Notes: generated by a model not told the origin, from the letters alone. A stretch of DNA of 21,135 nt from UBA493 sp035655435 (GCA_035655435.1 DASRUN010000048.1:1-21135), one strand, 5' to 3'; shown: positions 1-7,734, numbered from the stretch's first letter. A program made the numbers and translations.

Positions 1-26
1 AGTGATTTTTTTGTATCTCATAACCA

Positions 27-34
27 TTTATTTT
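27..34 (+). promoter_or_regulatory. TATA-like box upstream of the KARI homologue
   Basis: TTTATTTT lies about 35 bases before the ATG at 66. An archaeal start site about 26 bases downstream would leave a leader of roughly 10 bases. No strong Shine-Dalgarno sequence precedes the ATG. This is a pattern match in AT-rich DNA only. Confidence 0.35.
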
Positions 35-65
35 GGTTTCGTGGCACCAATGCTATTGAAGTGAA

Positions 66-1046
66 ATGAAACTCTATAAAGAAAAAGACGTAAAATTGCA
101 AATTCTCAAAAATACAAAAATTGCTGTTCTCGGTTATGGAAATCAAGGCGAAGCCCAAGCACTTTGTTTTCGCGATTCAGGTTTAGATGTTATAATCGGT
201 TTAAAAAAAGGAAGCAAAAGTTGGAAGAAAGTCGAGAAAGCGGGTTTCAAAGTTTTTGAAACAAGCGAAGCTTGTGCGAAAGCGGATTTAATTCACATTT
301 TAATTCCGGATGAAATTCAACCGGAAGTTTTCGAAAAAGAAATCAGAAAAAATCTTCGCGCTGGAAAAACAATTTCCTTTTCCACAGGATTTGGAATTCA
401 CTTTGGTTACATTAAACCGCCGAAAAATGTTGATGTAATTCTTTTCGTGCCTTTTTCTCCCGGTTCCGAGGTTAGAAATTTTTTCTTGGAAAAAAAAGGT
501 GTTCCCGCAATGATTGGAGTTCATCAAAATTATTCCGGAAAAGCAAAACAGAAAGCGCTTGCTCTCGCAAAGGCATGCGGTTGTTTGCGCGCAGGGGTTT
601 TAGAGGGTTCTTTCAAGGAAGAGGCTGTTCAGAATCTTTTTGGAGAGCAGGTTGCTTTGTGCGGCGGGCAAACAGAGCTTATAAAAAAAACTTTTGAAAC
701 AATTACTGAAAAAGGTTATTCTCCGGAAATAGCTTATTTAGAGGTTGTGCGGCAGATGAATCTTCTTTCGCGTTTGATCCGCGAGGGCGGCATTGAATTC
801 ATGTGGAAAAAGGTTTCCAATACCGCTGAATATGGCGGGCGAACCAGAGGTTCGAGAGTGATTGATGCGCATGTAAAAGGAAATATGAAAAAAATTCTGC
901 ATGAAATTGAATCCGGAAAATTTGCGCGTGAATGGATGAATGAAAAGAAAAGCAAGTTTAAGAAGTTTGAAAAATTGCGAAAAAAACAGAGAAAACATAA
1001 AATAGAACAAACCCGGGAAAAACTGCAAAAATCAATTGAAAAGTAG
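66..1046 (+). CDS. Ketol-acid reductoisomerase (IlvC) homologue with degraded active site
   Basis: The protein has the class I KARI layout. There is an N-terminal Rossmann domain (about 1-180) with GYGNQG at 23-28 and a GLKKGSKSW cofactor loop at 45-53. The C-terminal helical KARI domain (about 182-290) has LFGEQ at 191-195 and SNTAEYG at 251-257. True KARI converts acetolactate to dihydroxyisovalerate with NAD(P)H and two Mg ions. Ungapped comparison with remembered class I sequences puts residues at the family numbering, and four catalytic positions differ: H107 is T, K130 is F, metal ligand D190 is N and E230 is Q. E194, E226 and S251 remain. Residues 293-326 form a Lys/Arg-rich tail. The length (326) is near the usual 330-340 and the frame is intact, so this is not simple decay. 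I infer a family member without normal isomeroreductase activity; its substrate is unknown. No other ilv gene is in the window. Confidence 0.85.
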   Translation: MKLYKEKDVKLQILKNTKIAVLGYGNQGEAQALCFRDSGLDVIIGLKKGSKSWKKVEKAGFKVFETSEACAKADLIHILIPDEIQPEVFEKEIRKNLRAGKTISFSTGFGIHFGYIKPPKNVDVILFVPFSPGSEVRNFFLEKKGVPAMIGVHQNYSGKAKQKALALAKACGCLRAGVLEGSFKEEAVQNLFGEQVALCGGQTELIKKTFETITEKGYSPEIAYLEVVRQMNLLSRLIREGGIEFMWKKVSNTAEYGGRTRGSRVIDAHVKGNMKKILHEIESGKFAREWMNEKKSKFKKFEKLRKKQRKHKIEQTREKLQKSIEK

Positions 1047-1131
1047 GATTCATAAGCATAAAACACCAAAAATCATTGGTTTAACTTGCTTTTGGAGAAC
1101 AAAAAAGATCAGACTAATATAGGGAATGAAA

Positions 1132-2196
1132 ATGAGCCTTGAACAAAAGAGAAAGGAAATTGACAAAGTTGACGCGCAAATAGTCGGCCTTCTAAATAAG
1201 AGAATTGACCTTGCAAAGAAAATCGGCCTGGAAAAGCTGCAGAAAAAAACCGATATTTATGATCCGGGAAGAGAAGAAGAAATAATTTCCAGGCTCTCCT
1301 CAAAAAGTACTGCGGGATTGCCGAAAGAATCGTTGGAGGCAATTTTTAGGGAAATTTTCAGCATTTCAAGAAAAGTGCAAGCTCCTTTAAGGGTTGCATA
1401 TCTTGGCCCGGAAACAACTTTTACACATCAAGCTGCATTGAAACAATTTGGTTCTCAAAGCGATTTCATTGATAAGGAATCAATTGCGGGAGTTTTTTCC
1501 GCAGGGGAAAAAGATGAGGCGGATTTTGGCGTTGTTCCGATTGAAAATTCTTTAGAAGGGGGAGTTGCGGCAACTTATGATCTTCTTCTCAGCTCTTCTT
1601 TGAGCATTGTTGCGGAAATTCCATTGAAAATAGAGCATAATCTTGTTTCAAAGCAGAAATTAAAAAACATAAAAAAAGTTTTTGCGCATCCAATGGCTTT
1701 TGCACAATGCAAAGAGTGGATTGTAAAAAATATTCCAAATGCGGAATTAATTGAGGTTTCTTCTACCGCAAAAAGCGTTGAGAATTGCGCGCGCGAATCT
1801 GATAGTGCGGGAATAGGTTCTGTTCTTGCGGCAAAAAAATACGATGTTCCAATTGCAGCGCACGGGATACAAAGTTCTTCTCATAATGTTACAAGATTTT
1901 TGGTTCTTGGAAAAAACAAGCCAAAGAATTCCGGAAAATCAAAAACAAGTATTGCGTTTTCCACAAAGCACGAGCCGGGAACATTTTTTGATGCATTAAA
2001 AGCTCTCAAAAAATATGGGATAAACATGATGAAAATACAGTCGCGCCCCACAAAAAATAAAAACTGGGAGTATGTATTCTTTGTGGATTTCCAGGGTTTT
2101 TCGGAAGATAATAAAGTGAAAAAGGCGCTTAAGGAAATAGAGGCTAACTCGTTATTTTTGAAGGTTTTGGGAAGCTATCCGGAAAAGGCGATTTGA
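1132..2196 (+). CDS. pheA: Bifunctional chorismate mutase / prephenate dehydratase (P-protein)
   Basis: This enzyme converts chorismate to prephenate and then phenylpyruvate, the phenylalanine precursor. Residues below are numbered from an in-frame ATG at 1126. An AroQ helical chorismate mutase domain (about 1-85) has Arg9, Arg26 and Arg49 in the expected places. The prephenate dehydratase domain (about 88-262) has TFTHQAA, VPIENSLEGGV at 137-147 and the catalytic TRF at 256-258. A C-terminal ACT domain (about 273-350) should bind phenylalanine. The usual ESRP effector motif reads QSRP (305-308), so feedback may be altered. I prefer the ATG at 1132, because AGGG at 1121-1124 is correctly spaced from it and too close to 1126. 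The stop is 2 bases before the transketolase ATG. All domains look complete. Confidence 0.93.
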   Translation: MSLEQKRKEIDKVDAQIVGLLNKRIDLAKKIGLEKLQKKTDIYDPGREEEIISRLSSKSTAGLPKESLEAIFREIFSISRKVQAPLRVAYLGPETTFTHQAALKQFGSQSDFIDKESIAGVFSAGEKDEADFGVVPIENSLEGGVAATYDLLLSSSLSIVAEIPLKIEHNLVSKQKLKNIKKVFAHPMAFAQCKEWIVKNIPNAELIEVSSTAKSVENCARESDSAGIGSVLAAKKYDVPIAAHGIQSSSHNVTRFLVLGKNKPKNSGKSKTSIAFSTKHEPGTFFDALKALKKYGINMMKIQSRPTKNKNWEYVFFVDFQGFSEDNKVKKALKEIEANSLFLKVLGSYPEKAI

Positions 2197-2198
2197 TT

Positions 2199-4019
2199 AT
2201 GGGAAATGAAAAAGAATTGAATGATATTGCCGGCATTTTGAGAAGAGATTCAATAAAAATGACAACTCAATCAGCTTCCGGGCATCCAACTTCTTGTATG
2301 AGTTGTGCGGAATTAATGAGCGTGCTTTTTTTTAATGAAATGAAATATGATCCAACAAATCCTGCGAATCCTGATAATGATGAATTCATTTTGAGTAAAG
2401 GACATGCAGCTCCGATTCTTTATTCTTGTTTTTATCACGCCGAAATGGTTAAGGAGGATCTTCTTTCTCTGAGGGAATTAAACAGTCCGCTTGAAGGGCA
2501 TCCAATGCCGAATTCCTTGAAGCAAGTTAAAGTTGCTACGGGTTCTTTGGGGCAGGGGCTTTCCGTTGGAATTGGAACTGCTCTTGCGGCAAAACTTTCA
2601 GATCGAAAATACAAAACTTATGTTCTAATGGGAGATAGTGAAATGGCTGAGGGTTCTGTGTATGAGGCAATGCAAGTTGCAGCTTTTTACAATCTTAATA
2701 ATCTGGTTGCAATTGTGGATGCAAATAGATTAGGGCAAAGCACGGAAACAATGCCCGGTCATAATGTAAAAGAATACAAGAATAGGTTTGATGCTTTCAA
2801 TTGGGAAACAATTGTAATTGATGGACACAATGTAAAAGAAATTTTAAATGCTTTTGAAAAAGCAAAAAATTCAAAAAAACCTTTTGCGATAATCGCGAAA
2901 ACTTTCAAGGGAAAAGGTGTTTCGTTTTTGGAGAACAAAGAAAATTGGCACGGGAAACCTGTTCCAAAAGAAATGCTTGAAAAGGCATTGGCGGAAATTC
3001 CGGATGCAAAAATGCCTAAAATAAAAATAACAATTCCCCAGATTTCTGCAGCAAAAAAATTGCGCGCGGAAAAAATGGCTTTCACTGATTATAAAATCGG
3101 TTCAAGTGTTGCCTCGCGCATGGGTTACGGTTCCGGTTTAGCTAACCTTGCAAAATCCAGTGAACTTGTTGTTGCGGTTGATGCCGAGGTTTCAAATTCA
3201 ACTTATTCAGAGGAAGTGAAAAAAGTCAATCCAAAGCAATTTGTTGAAACTTTTATTCAGGAGCAGAATATGATTGGACTTTCGCTTGGATTGAGCGTGA
3301 AAGGTTTCAAGGTGTTCGCATCAACGTTTGCAGCGTTCTTGACAAGGGCTCATGATCAAATTAGAATGGCCGGCCTTTCAAGTGCGAATCTTACTGTTTG
3401 CGGTTCGCATGCCGGTGTTTCCATTGGAGAGGATGGTGCTTCGCAAATGGGTTTGGAGGACATTGCATTGTTCAGGGCGATTCCCAATTCAATTATTTTT
3501 TATCCGAGCGATGCGGTTTCCGCGGAAAAAATCGTGGAACAATGTTCACAGCTTAAAGGAATAAAATACATCAGAACAACTCGCGGAAAAACCCCTGTTC
3601 TTTATTCGCAGAAAGAAGAATTTCCAATAAACGATTTTAAGGTTTTGAAACAATCAAGCAATGATAAATTTGTTTTGGTCGGAGCGGGAATAACATTGCA
3701 TGAAGCTCTCAAAGCGCATGAAGAATTGAAAAAAAATAATATTGGAACGGCTGTTGTTGATTTGTATTGCGTGAAACCGTTTAATGCAAAGAAGTTTGAA
3801 GCATTTGCAAAAGCTCATGGTTCGAAAGTTATTGTGGCGGAAGATCATTTCAAAGAAGGCGGAATGGGAGAAATGATTGCGGCAGAGTTGAACAATTCCG
3901 GAATTAAAGTAAAAATTCTTGCGATTGAGGGAATCGCTCATTCAGGAAAGCCTGAAGAACTTATACATAAATATGGTGTTGATTTTGAGGCAATTTTGCG
4001 TTCCACAAAGGGCTTTTAA
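2199..4019 (+). CDS. tkt: Transketolase, single-chain
   Basis: Thiamine-diphosphate enzyme of the non-oxidative pentose phosphate pathway; its likely job here is making erythrose-4-phosphate for DAHP synthase encoded 39 bases downstream. The N-terminal TPP-binding half has SGHP near residue 28, SKGHAAP near 67 and the GDSE...N metal-diphosphate motif at about 145-176. The pyrimidine-binding domain follows (about 290-460) with VETFIQEQNM carrying the activating glutamate and STFAAFLTRAHDQIR. The C-terminal transketolase domain runs to the end. At 606 aa it is shorter than the E. coli enzyme (about 660) and resembles the compact animal-like type. Many archaea encode transketolase as two subunits, so one chain is notable. 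The frame is open from a TTG at 2193, but the ATG at 2199, directly after the pheA stop, is the likelier start. Confidence 0.93.
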   Translation: MGNEKELNDIAGILRRDSIKMTTQSASGHPTSCMSCAELMSVLFFNEMKYDPTNPANPDNDEFILSKGHAAPILYSCFYHAEMVKEDLLSLRELNSPLEGHPMPNSLKQVKVATGSLGQGLSVGIGTALAAKLSDRKYKTYVLMGDSEMAEGSVYEAMQVAAFYNLNNLVAIVDANRLGQSTETMPGHNVKEYKNRFDAFNWETIVIDGHNVKEILNAFEKAKNSKKPFAIIAKTFKGKGVSFLENKENWHGKPVPKEMLEKALAEIPDAKMPKIKITIPQISAAKKLRAEKMAFTDYKIGSSVASRMGYGSGLANLAKSSELVVAVDAEVSNSTYSEEVKKVNPKQFVETFIQEQNMIGLSLGLSVKGFKVFASTFAAFLTRAHDQIRMAGLSSANLTVCGSHAGVSIGEDGASQMGLEDIALFRAIPNSIIFYPSDAVSAEKIVEQCSQLKGIKYIRTTRGKTPVLYSQKEEFPINDFKVLKQSSNDKFVLVGAGITLHEALKAHEELKKNNIGTAVVDLYCVKPFNAKKFEAFAKAHGSKVIVAEDHFKEGGMGEMIAAELNNSGIKVKILAIEGIAHSGKPEELIHKYGVDFEAILRSTKGF

Positions 4020-4043
4020 GCTATTGGAGTAAAGAATTTTCGC

Positions 4044-4050
4044 AAGGAAG
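4044..4050 (+). promoter_or_regulatory. Shine-Dalgarno site of DAHP synthase gene
   Basis: AAGGAAG ends 8 bases before the ATG at 4059 and supports that start. It also fits translation from a shared pheA-tkt-aroF message. Confidence 0.6.
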
Positions 4051-4058
4051 TAATTTGA

Positions 4059-5075
4059 ATGATTATTGTAATGGATAAGGGCGTTTCGCAGAAAAACCTC
4101 AATCATCTTGTTGAGGTCGTTGAGAAAGCAGGGCTTAAAGCCCATATTATAAAAGGCACTTCAAAAACAATTATCGGTGTTATAGGAAACGCGAACAAGC
4201 TTGATAAAGATTCAATTAATGCGCTTGATTTTGTTGAAAAAATAATGCCAATCCAAAAGCCATACAAGAGGGCTTCAAGAGAGGTTCATCCCGACAATAC
4301 TGTTGTTGATGTAAAAGGAATAAAATTTGGCTCGGATGATCTTGTAATGATTGCCGGCCCCTGCTCGGTTGAAAGCGAAGATCAAATGTTTGAGATAGCA
4401 AATGCATTAAAAAAAATGGGTGTAAAAGTTTTCAGATCAAGTGCTTACAAGCCAAGAACTTCCCCTTATGCTTTCCAAGGGCTCGGGGAAAAGGGTTTGA
4501 AAATAATTGATAAAGTCAGAAAGGAAACCGGTTTGATTGTTGAAACGGAAGTAATGGATCCGAGAAATGTTGAGGTTGCGGCAAAGTATGTGGATATTCT
4601 CAGGATTGGTGCGAGAAATACGCAGAATTTTGATTTGTTGAAAGAAGTCGGAAAAACAAATAAGCCTGTAATTCTCAAAAATGGAATTGCAACAACTGTG
4701 GAAGAGTGGTTGTTTGCGGCGGAATACATTATGAATGAGGGCAACAATAATGTCATTCTATGCGAGCGCGGAATAAGGACTTTTGAACCGCTAACCCGTA
4801 ACACTTTGAATTTGAGTGTTATTCCTATTTTGAAAAAATTAACTCATCTCCCGATAATTGTTGATCCGTGTCATGCCGCGGGAACAAGAGGACCTATTCC
4901 TGCTTTGAGCAAGGCTGCAATAGCTGTCGGCGCTGATGGTTTGATGGTTGAGGTTCATAATGATCCCGAGCACGCGCTCAGCGACCAATCACAGCAATTG
5001 AAAATTAAAGAGTTCGAAACAATGTATGCAGACCTCAAAAAGATCGGTCTTGCCGTTGGAAGAAAATTTGTTTGA
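4059..5075 (+). CDS. aroF: 3-deoxy-7-phosphoheptulonate (DAHP) synthase, type I-beta with regulatory domain
   Basis: Condenses phosphoenolpyruvate with erythrose-4-phosphate, the first committed step to chorismate. Residues 1-65 form the ferredoxin-like (ACT-like) regulatory domain seen in Thermotoga maritima DAHP synthase, which responds to tyrosine and phenylalanine. The TIM barrel follows, with AGPCSVE at 99-105, KPRTSPYAFQG at 131-141, KNGIATT at 207-213 and DPCHAAGTRGP at 269-279. The metal ligands Cys102, His272, Glu298 and Asp309 fall at the positions I recall for the T. maritima enzyme, and the total length (338) is the same. The gene closes the pheA-tkt-aroF group; its stop lies 6 bases from the stop of the convergent gene. 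Most archaea without transketolase use a different entry route, so this supports a bacterial-type pathway. Confidence 0.95.
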   Translation: MIIVMDKGVSQKNLNHLVEVVEKAGLKAHIIKGTSKTIIGVIGNANKLDKDSINALDFVEKIMPIQKPYKRASREVHPDNTVVDVKGIKFGSDDLVMIAGPCSVESEDQMFEIANALKKMGVKVFRSSAYKPRTSPYAFQGLGEKGLKIIDKVRKETGLIVETEVMDPRNVEVAAKYVDILRIGARNTQNFDLLKEVGKTNKPVILKNGIATTVEEWLFAAEYIMNEGNNNVILCERGIRTFEPLTRNTLNLSVIPILKKLTHLPIIVDPCHAAGTRGPIPALSKAAIAVGADGLMVEVHNDPEHALSDQSQQLKIKEFETMYADLKKIGLAVGRKFV

Positions 5076-5081
5076 AATTTA

Positions 5082-5720
5082 TCAATACCTCAGATCAATA
5101 AACACAATTTTATTATCTTTAGGCAACCAGATTATATTAGAAGGGTGAAAATCATGAAATCCATAGGAAGTAAGCAGCTTTGTTACTTCTAAAAATTGTG
5201 TGTAAATGTCGTCAGGTATTATTTTCGGGTTAATTTTATCTAAGGTTTTACCATCATAAAAGTCGGTTACGAGAAAGGATAAACCTCTATTTGTCCATGT
5301 CAATCGTGGCTTTGCTATTTCTATATTAGGAAACTGTTTCTTATTTTTTAGTACTAATTTTTCAGCGCGTTCCAATGCTTCACCTTGAGGAGCTGCAAGA
5401 TCAAAGTAAGCCCTAAAACTATCATACCGTGCTTTTCCTCTGGCTTGTTCTTTAATAAAAAAAATTTTGTCACCAATTTGAACACTGTATGCAGCTGTTG
5501 CGGTATTGCCACGAGCAATTAACCGGATTTTAATCCCGTTTAACTCAATTTTTCTTCTCCACCAATAAGAGAGTTTTTCTCTGGCTTCAAGAAAGCTTTT
5601 AATTACATTTTTATGTTGTCCAATTAATTTTTTAAATTCAGAATCCATCGCTAAATGCCTTGATGTGGCTGCATTAAAATGCGTAACAGATTCTCCAAAT
5701 TTTCTTTCAAGGGCACACAT
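5082..5720 (-). CDS. Minimal protein-kinase-fold (phosphotransferase-like) protein
   Basis: No named family is assigned, but kinase-fold landmarks appear in order. A glycine-loop-like stretch (ARGNTATAAYSV, 69-80) is followed by a strand ending FFIK with candidate ATP-binding Lys90. A possible helix-C glutamate lies near 117-120 and a hinge-like segment (FLVTDFYDGKTL) at 149-160. The catalytic loop HDFHPSN at 189-195 carries Asp190 and Asn195, and the metal-binding FIDL has Asp209. The protein stops at 212, just after this motif, so the helices that normally complete the C-lobe are absent. Relatives could be lipopolysaccharide-kinase, RIO/Bud32 or aminoglycoside-phosphotransferase types. It is convergent with aroF and divergent from the phosphatase gene. 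Met25 is an alternative start. Residues 1-50 are unassigned. Substrate unknown. Confidence 0.6.
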   Translation of the reverse strand: MCALERKFGESVTHFNAATSRHLAMDSEFKKLIGQHKNVIKSFLEAREKLSYWWRRKIELNGIKIRLIARGNTATAAYSVQIGDKIFFIKEQARGKARYDSFRAYFDLAAPQGEALERAEKLVLKNKKQFPNIEIAKPRLTWTNRGLSFLVTDFYDGKTLDKINPKIIPDDIYTQFLEVTKLLTSYGFHDFHPSNIIWLPKDNKIVFIDLRY

Positions 5721-5751
5721 AAAAACCGATTGAATAATAAGTTTTTACAGA

Positions 5752-5760
5752 TTTATACTT
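5752..5760 (+). promoter_or_regulatory. TATA-like box for the histidine phosphatase gene
   Basis: TTTATACTT is centred about 20 bases before the ATG at 5776. Transcription from it would begin at or just inside the start codon, which fits a leaderless archaeal transcript. There is no Shine-Dalgarno sequence in the 55-base intergenic gap. Confidence 0.4.
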
Positions 5761-5775
5761 TTCCTTGGGATTGAA

Positions 5776-6411
5776 ATGCGGATTATTCTTTGCAGGCACG
5801 GCGAAACCGATTATAATGCGGAGCGCAGGTTGCAAGGAAAGCTTGAAACCGGTTTGAATGCAAATGGGTTGAAGCAAGCCAAGCTCGTTGCCAATCTTCT
5901 AAAAAAAGAAAAATTTGATGCGATTTTTTGTTCCACTCAAAAAAGATGCAGGATGACCGCAAAGGAAATAATGAAATTCCACAAGAATAAGGTTAATTTT
6001 CGCGATGGCATTCGCGAAGTGGATTTGGGAATTTATTCGGGAATGAATCACAAGGAGATTGAGGAAAAGTTTCCGGGAAAATGGTCGCAAAGGGTTGACA
6101 ACAAATATGATTTCCATCATAAAGGAGGAGAATCCTATAAGAGTGCCGATGAAACAAGAGTGCAACCTTTTCTCGAAGAGCTTAAGGAAAAATATTCAAG
6201 CAGAGCTGTTTTGGTTATAACCCATCAAGGAATTGGAATCCTTATTCTCGGAAACCTTTTGGGTTTGCCCAAAGAAAAAGTGAATGATATCAGCATTCCA
6301 AATGATACTGTGTATTACATTGATTACTTGCCCCACAAAACAGAGGTAAAATACGTGAAATCATCCACAATGGAAACGGGTTTTGGGTGTTTGATGAGAA
6401 GCAAAAGTTAA
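5776..6411 (+). CDS. Histidine phosphatase / phosphoglycerate mutase-like protein
   Basis: Member of the branch-1 histidine phosphatase superfamily (GpmB/CobC-like). The phospho-acceptor motif RHGE is at 7-10 (His8). The second arginine lies in TQKRCRMTA at 54-62, the proton-donor Glu81 follows in REVDLGIYSG, a GGES motif is at 117-120 and the second catalytic histidine is His150 in THQG. At 211 aa it is typical for cofactor-dependent mutase-like phosphatases. The substrate (a phosphosugar, a cobalamin intermediate or another phosphate ester) cannot be told from the sequence. Genes on both sides are of different type, so context does not help. The C-terminal part is ordinary and the frame is intact. 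Confidence 0.88.
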   Translation: MRIILCRHGETDYNAERRLQGKLETGLNANGLKQAKLVANLLKKEKFDAIFCSTQKRCRMTAKEIMKFHKNKVNFRDGIREVDLGIYSGMNHKEIEEKFPGKWSQRVDNKYDFHHKGGESYKSADETRVQPFLEELKEKYSSRAVLVITHQGIGILILGNLLGLPKEKVNDISIPNDTVYYIDYLPHKTEVKYVKSSTMETGFGCLMRSKS

Positions 6412-6451
6412 TATTCTGCCATTCAATTCTTGTAATTGGTGTTATCTAGTT

Positions 6452-6865
6452 ATGAAGAAACAAAATAAAAAACCTGAAGACCGTCGTTCTCAAGTAACCG
6501 AAAAAGTCGATATAGGTAAAAAAAGGAAACCCTTTATTGATGTAGATTTACAAGTAGCCATAAACTTTAGAAGACGCAGAAAACAAAACGAGAAACAAGC
6601 CAAACTTTTATTTAACGAAGTAGCTGAAAGTTTTGGAATTAATGTTGCAGAGCAAAAAAAGAAAATTGATTTTACATTCGAGTGTTATTTAGTAATGAGA
6701 AGATCTAGAAATTTAACCGAGATTTCTGAGTATGCATTGTTATTAAGGAAATGGCTACATGCTGCGAAGAATGAATTATATTCGTCAAAATCAGAGCTAG
6801 AATTTTATAATGAATTCATAGAGTTGCTTAATCAACGCGGAATTCTAGACATTGATCTTAGATAG
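6452..6865 (+). CDS. Uncharacterised 137 aa basic protein
   Basis: I do not recognise a family. The first 60 residues are strongly charged (KKQNKKPEDRR, GKKRKPF, NFRRRRKQNEKQ), which would suit nucleic-acid binding. The rest (about 62-137) is predicted mostly helical, with amphipathic stretches around SEYALLLRKWLHAAKNEL and SELEFYNEFIELL. There is no signal peptide, transmembrane segment or metal motif. Codon use looks poorer in gcg and cgc than in the biosynthetic genes. It lies 40 bases after the phosphatase gene; TTAATATT near 6410-6417 could be its own TATA-like box. The coherent, non-repetitive amino acid pattern makes a real gene likely. Confidence 0.6.
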   Translation: MKKQNKKPEDRRSQVTEKVDIGKKRKPFIDVDLQVAINFRRRRKQNEKQAKLLFNEVAESFGINVAEQKKKIDFTFECYLVMRRSRNLTEISEYALLLRKWLHAAKNELYSSKSELEFYNEFIELLNQRGILDIDLR

Positions 6866-6938
6866 GACAAACAACTTTTGAAAGTTCTTTCGTAAACACT
6901 TTTTTGTTTTCCGAATAATCAATTGGGCAATTTATTAA

Positions 6939-6955
6939 CACGGGTTTTTTCCGTG
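6939..6955. terminator. Hairpin between convergent genes, possible terminator
   Basis: CACGG and CCGTG are separated by the T-rich loop GTTTTTT. The hairpin lies in the 125-base gap between the convergent genes ending at 6865 (+) and 6991 (-). A T-run (TTTTTTGTTTT, about 6900-6910) just before it could end the + strand transcript. The stem is short, so this is tentative. Confidence 0.35.
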
Positions 6956-6990
6956 CATATTTTAGGATTAAAAACCTTTGCAAGGAAAAA

Positions 6991-7713
6991 TCAATTAAAG
7001 TCTGCCATGGTTGCTTTTAGCTTTCCGGCATCTATTGAAACAGTAATTTTGAAGGCAAGTTTTTTGTCTATGTGACTAATTGTTACTTTTTCAACGCCGC
7101 TATTGGTTAGCCTAATTTCTGAAATTGTCTCTTCAAACATCTCGTCAATTTGACTTGTTTCATGGAAAATCCGCATACGCTTGAGTTTCTTTTTTTTTAA
7201 TAGTGCCTGAAAATATAACAGTTGTTTTCTTGCATTGCGTTTTACTTCCCCAATAGACTTTTCCCCCTGCTTTCTCAGCGCAGTATAAGATTCATTGTTT
7301 ATCCTCTCAGCAGCACTCACCAATTGACTAATGTCGTTTCCTGCAATGAGTTCATATTCAATTATCGAATGAAAATATCTGAATCCGCCTTGTAATCCAT
7401 GGGCGCGAAAAAACTTAATTGATTTTTCGGTTAGAGTATCAGGTATTGACAACCTTCTCCCCTCAGCCTCATGGGACAACTGTACAACCCTTCTCAATAT
7501 GGCTTTCTGCTTCTCTGTCAATTCATTTGAAACAAAATCAGCATCAATTATAACGCCGTTTTTAACCCTTAAACCACTTATTAACCCTTTTTCTATCATC
7601 CCTTGAAAAGTTTTTATATCATGGGTTCTTGATTTTGTTTTTCTAATTCTTCGGCTAAACTTTAACAATTCTGATTCAGCCAGTATTTTATACGGGGTTC
7701 TTCTGCCTGTCAT
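6991..7713 (-). CDS. Uncharacterised 240 aa basic, helix-rich protein
   Basis: No family recognised. The N-terminus (1-35) is very basic (MTGRRTPYK, KFSRRIRKTKSR). A middle region (65-175) reads as helical with many Lys/Arg/Glu, including NELTEKQKAILRRVVQLSHE and a segment ending in LLKKKKLKRMRIF. The C-terminal 45 residues alternate hydrophobic and polar positions (VEKVTISHIDKKLAFKITVS), suggesting a beta-sheet domain. There is no transmembrane segment, Cys cluster or obvious catalytic motif. It contains no tryptophan. The start at 7713 fits a leaderless transcript from an AT-rich box at 7735-7742. It is divergent from gdhA. Nucleic-acid binding is possible from the charge but unproven. Confidence 0.6.
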   Translation of the reverse strand: MTGRRTPYKILAESELLKFSRRIRKTKSRTHDIKTFQGMIEKGLISGLRVKNGVIIDADFVSNELTEKQKAILRRVVQLSHEAEGRRLSIPDTLTEKSIKFFRAHGLQGGFRYFHSIIEYELIAGNDISQLVSAAERINNESYTALRKQGEKSIGEVKRNARKQLLYFQALLKKKKLKRMRIFHETSQIDEMFEETISEIRLTNSGVEKVTISHIDKKLAFKITVSIDAGKLKATMADFN

Positions 7714-7734
7714 TATATAAAATTCTTTGCATAC

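Noticed and set aside
66..1046. KARI homologue as a pseudogene
   Set aside because: The frame is full length, with fold motifs and cofactor loop conserved; losses are confined to catalytic positions, which argues for changed function instead of decay.
3352..3564. 70-codon frame inside the transketolase gene
   Set aside because: It is an alternate-frame reading of a well-conserved domain with no family resemblance and no ribosome site.
7717..7724. TTTATATA on the minus strand just before the 240 aa gene
   Set aside because: It is only a few bases from the ATG, so initiation from it would fall inside the gene; the box at 7735-7742 is better placed.
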